Source: Galactobacillus timonensis (GTDB lineage Bacteria > Bacillota_I > Bacilli_A > Erysipelotrichales > Erysipelotrichaceae). Taken from it: DNA of 64,000 bases. The position numbers and the translations under genes are program-made. How positions within the stretch are numbered: position 1 is the first letter of the stretch; every line of letters begins with the position of its first letter. The stretch covers positions 301,126 to 365,125 of the forward strand of contig NZ_LT964739.1 of the NCBI RefSeq assembly GCF_900240265.1. Reading direction: 5' to 3'. The notes under the pieces are model-generated. The model made no database searches. It saw only the letters and a list, made by a program, of their open reading frames with translations, and had not been told where the DNA came from. Shown here piece by piece: positions 61,532 through 64,000 of the stretch.

Positions 61532-62003
61532 GTGCTTCCTCCAGTAGAACGACTGCCTGCGCCATCACGCCTTCACCACGACCCACAAAGCCCATGCCTT
61601 CCCCGCGTGTCGCCTTGATCGAAACCTGCGATATATCACACTCCAGCACCCGTGCAAAGTTCTCACGCATCGCCTGGATATGGGGAGCCATCTTCGGCTT
61701 CTCGATCAGAACGAGACAGTCAATATTGCCTACCCGGTAGCCCCTCTCCTTCATCATCCGCACCACTTCACCAAGAATGAGCAGCGAATTGACGCCTTCC
61801 CACTTCGGATCCGTGTCCGGAAACCAGTGGCCAAGATCACCTAACGCCAGCGCCCCCAGAATCGCCTCCGCCGCCGCATGCGTCAGAGCATCCGCATCAC
61901 TGTGACCAATCAGCCCCTTTTCATACGGAATCTCCACACCGCCAAGAATCAGTTTCCTGCCTTCCCCAAGACGATGAATATCTGTCGACTGTCCGATCCT
62001 CAT
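61524..62003 (-). CDS. ispF: 2-C-methyl-D-erythritol 2,4-cyclodiphosphate synthase
   Basis: A 159-residue IspF of the non-mevalonate isoprenoid pathway. Start MRIGQSTDIHRLGEGRKLIL after GGAGG; Asp8 and His10 are zinc ligands, and the third is in GLIGHSDADALTHA. FPDTDPKWEGVNSLLILGEV and KATRGEGMGFVGRGEGVMAQ are further family blocks. An in-frame ATG 126 nt upstream is less likely because of the GGAGG just before MRIGQS. Heads the operon with the HD hydrolase and ywiB. ispD is not in the window. Confidence 0.95.
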   Translation of the reverse strand: MRIGQSTDIHRLGEGRKLILGGVEIPYEKGLIGHSDADALTHAAAEAILGALALGDLGHWFPDTDPKWEGVNSLLILGEVVRMMKERGYRVGNIDCLVLIEKPKMAPHIQAMRENFARVLECDISQVSIKATRGEGMGFVGRGEGVMAQAVVLLEEAHV

Positions 62004-62392
62004 TCCAGAACCTCCTTCTCTATCTACCATTCGTAATGTATTATTGATTTTTAAGCCGCTTCCGTTCAACAGCGTTGATTCTTTCAAAATAATTCCACAA
62101 AGCAATAACTCATTGCGACTAAGCCGCAAATCGTAACACGTTTGAAAATCAAAGTTTATATACCACCATTATCTGCGAAATCACAGCAATATTAGCCGCT
62201 TAGCCAGTTTTTCACTTCGCTTCTATTAATTGAATGAACTCCCTCTTTGGCTTCTAACAGTTTCTGAACACTGCCCATTCTGCTATAAGGCAATTATATT
62301 TGTGCACCACATGATTTGTAAGATTCTACAGTTCCCTATGAATCGTTTACTCATATACTTTATATTGTGTCATTTGAAAAGACCTAAAAGCT

Positions 62393-62398
62393 TATAAT
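62393..62398 (+). promoter_or_regulatory. -10 box of cca, leaderless promoter candidate
   Basis: TATAAT ends 6 nt before the ATG of cca, so transcription should begin at or next to the start codon. The -35 is weak (GTCATT at 18 nt). The 62004-62404 gap is AT-rich, holding the divergent promoters of ispF and cca; I see no gene or RNA in it. Confidence 0.6.
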
Positions 62399-62404
62399 AA
62401 AGCC

Positions 62405-63610
62405 ATGACAGACATTCAGATGCCGCTTCCCGAAGAAGTTCTCACCGCCATCCATATTCTCAACAACGCCCATCAGGAGGCGTACGTTGTCGGCGGAGCC
62501 GTACGTAACTTTCTGCTGAACCGTCCCGTCCATGACTATGACATCACCACCAGCGCCAAACCCGAAACAACAATGGCACTATTCAAGGACTATCCCTTAC
62601 TTCTCTCAGGTCTCAAGCACGGAACCGTAAGCGTCATCTTCGGCAAAGGCAAGGTGCTGGAAATCACCACCTACCGCACCGAATCCGCATACAAAGATCA
62701 CCGCCACCCGGATCACGTCACCTTCACCAGCAGTCTGAAAGACGACTGTGCCCGCCGCGACTTCACGATCAACGCCCTGTGCTATCATCCGCAGCTCGGC
62801 CTCATGGACTTCTTCCATGGCCTCGATGATCTCAACAACCGCATCATCCGCACCGTCAACGATCCTACCGAGCGCTTTACAGAAGATGCCCTTCGCATCC
62901 TGCGTGCCGTTCGCTTCGCTGCCCAACTGGGTTTTACGATCGAAGAAAACACCGCCAGGAGCCTGCAGGAAACAGGCTACCTTCTGGACTACATCTCCTT
63001 TGAACGCATTCATGATGAACTGCAGGCGATCTGCAGCAGTCCGCACACTGCGGATATACTGCTGCAGTATCAAAGCATCTTTAAGATCATTCTTCCGGAA
63101 ATTCAAGGTCTTGACGAACAGGAATGGAATCGGCGCTGTGCTGCGGTGAACCGCTGCCGGCAGATAAGTAATGTGGTTCTGGCTGTCATTCTCGGCTCCA
63201 AGGACAATGCAGATCAGGCAATGCGCCGCCTGAAATATTCCAACGACGACTGCCGCGAAGTAAAGTACATGCTTGCATATAAAGATGTGCCGTTAGAAAC
63301 GGACAGTGATCTGCGCCATCTTTTGTGCTGGCTGCCGATTCCGGTGCATACGTATTTTGTCTACCGGAAAGCAATGGATCCCGATCTGAATACCGAAGCA
63401 GCGGAAGCACGCTGCCGGAAGATGATCAATGCCAATGTCTGTGTCTCGATCCGTCAGCTTGCCATCAATGGCAGCGATCTTGCGGAAATGGGTATTCCTG
63501 GCCGGATGCGGGGAACCATCCTTTATGACACACTGGAGCAGGTGTTAAACGAAACGCTGCCCAACGATCGTAAAGCTCTGCTTTCCTATGTTCAGTCGAA
63601 AACCCGCTGA
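62405..63610 (+). CDS. cca: CCA tRNA nucleotidyltransferase
   Basis: A 401-residue class II nucleotidyltransferase that adds CCA ends to tRNA. The start MTDIQMPLPEEVLTAIHILN is followed by VGGAVRNFLLNRPVHDYDIT with the GG motif and catalytic Asp-x-Asp (Asp44, Asp46). Then CARRDFTINALCYHPQLGLM and FTEDALRILRAVRFAAQLGF give the R/E-D-A motifs. There is no ribosome site; TATAAT lies 6 nt before ATG. Whether it adds CCA alone or only A-residues cannot be told. Convergent with the GNAT gene (19-nt overlap). Confidence 0.94.
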   Translation: MTDIQMPLPEEVLTAIHILNNAHQEAYVVGGAVRNFLLNRPVHDYDITTSAKPETTMALFKDYPLLLSGLKHGTVSVIFGKGKVLEITTYRTESAYKDHRHPDHVTFTSSLKDDCARRDFTINALCYHPQLGLMDFFHGLDDLNNRIIRTVNDPTERFTEDALRILRAVRFAAQLGFTIEENTARSLQETGYLLDYISFERIHDELQAICSSPHTADILLQYQSIFKIILPEIQGLDEQEWNRRCAAVNRCRQISNVVLAVILGSKDNADQAMRRLKYSNDDCREVKYMLAYKDVPLETDSDLRHLLCWLPIPVHTYFVYRKAMDPDLNTEAAEARCRKMINANVCVSIRQLAINGSDLAEMGIPGRMRGTILYDTLEQVLNETLPNDRKALLSYVQSKTR

Positions 63611-64000
63611 TACGCATAGCGATCGGTACCGTCCTGAATCTGAATGATGCCGCAGTATGTAAATCCTTCATGTTCCAGCGCATGCCGCATCCGCATGTTT
63701 TTTTCATGCGTATCGATGCGCAGATTATGGAAACCGTCACGGCGAATCTTTTCTACGCTCCAGGAAACCATCGCATGAAACAGATGCTGACCACGAAGTG
63801 ACGTACGCACCGCACTGCGATGAATGACGGCGTAGGGCTCTTCATTGAGCCACCTGCCCGTAATCTTTCCATAATACGGATCCGCCTCCTCCTTCATGCA
63901 GAAGGTGCCGACGATGCGATCCTCTTCAACGACGACATGGGAATTTCCTCCAGCGATATCATCCTGTATCTGTTCCCTGCCCGGATAGCCGTTGATCCAT
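63592..64000 (-). CDS. GNAT family N-acetyltransferase, N-terminus outside window
   Basis: About 135 residues visible, open to the right edge (reading NGYPGREQIQDDIAGGNSHV at the edge). AVRTSLRGQHLFHAMVSWSV corresponds to GNAT motif A (acetyl-CoA loop RxxGxx) and IDTHEKNMRMRHALEHEGF to motif B. Likely small-molecule or protein acetyltransferase; substrate unknown. The 3' end overlaps the convergent cca by 19 nt. Confidence 0.85.
   Translation of the reverse strand, partial: WINGYPGREQIQDDIAGGNSHVVVEEDRIVGTFCMKEEADPYYGKITGRWLNEEPYAVIHRSAVRTSLRGQHLFHAMVSWSVEKIRRDGFHNLRIDTHEKNMRMRHALEHEGFTYCGIIQIQDGTDRYAYQRVFD

Noticed and set aside
1..64000. tRNA, rRNA or CRISPR array
   Set aside because: No T-arm (GTTCRA) cloverleaf, rRNA core or regularly spaced repeats were seen in the intergenic regions.

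Overview
The window looks like chromosome of a mid-GC, gut-associated Bacillota, possibly Erysipelotrichia-like (inference). Reasons: the housekeeping block rpoE (delta), class II fructose-bisphosphate aldolase, murA and rpmE is typical of Bacillota; there is a T-box leader, strong AGGAGG-type ribosome sites and a Rrf2 regulator; a bile salt hydrolase and three flavinylated fumarate/urocanate-reductase-like lipoproteins point to an anaerobic intestinal life. I found no rRNA, tRNA or CRISPR array.

Left part (1-16 kb): the end of an O-acyltransferase/DHHW exopolysaccharide-acylation pair and an RNA uracil methyltransferase; then a minus-strand cluster (FAD oxidoreductase, ROK-like regulator, permease, hydantoinase/oxoprolinase, small HExxH protein) divergent from nanE and a ROK kinase. 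Two matching palindromes, one before the regulator and one in the divergent promoter region, suggest one regulon. An IS1182-family element sits at the end of the kinase gene. cstA follows a small unknown gene and both lie behind a T-box leader.

Middle (16-33 kb): an IS200/IS605 element (TnpA plus TnpB) splits a methyltransferase gene; then a flavocytochrome divergent from an AraC regulator, prmC-prfA-sigA, a nitroreductase-Rrf2-oxidoreductase operon with a promoter/operator, an aldehyde dehydrogenase-disulfide reductase pair and a large serine hydrolase lipoprotein.

Accessory island (33-49 kb): a HipB-like autoregulator with twin palindromes, a DUF3791/DUF3990 toxin-antitoxin-like operon, a DUF262/HNH GmrSD-like protein, an HNH endonuclease with a possible EVE-like N-terminus, a tyrosine recombinase, and a type I restriction-modification locus whose hsdM is split by an IS4-family element (10-bp target duplication) and whose hsdS encodes only one target-recognition half. 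Fragments of an ABC transporter lie at its edge.

Right part (49-64 kb): bile salt hydrolase, a second flavocytochrome divergent from a PRD regulator, rpmE, murA, a HAD phosphatase, a third flavocytochrome, fba, rpoE, a ywiB-HD hydrolase-ispF operon, cca and a truncated GNAT gene. Three genes (tnpA, the HipB-like gene and cca) have TATAAT exactly 6 nt before ATG and no ribosome site, suggesting leaderless transcripts.
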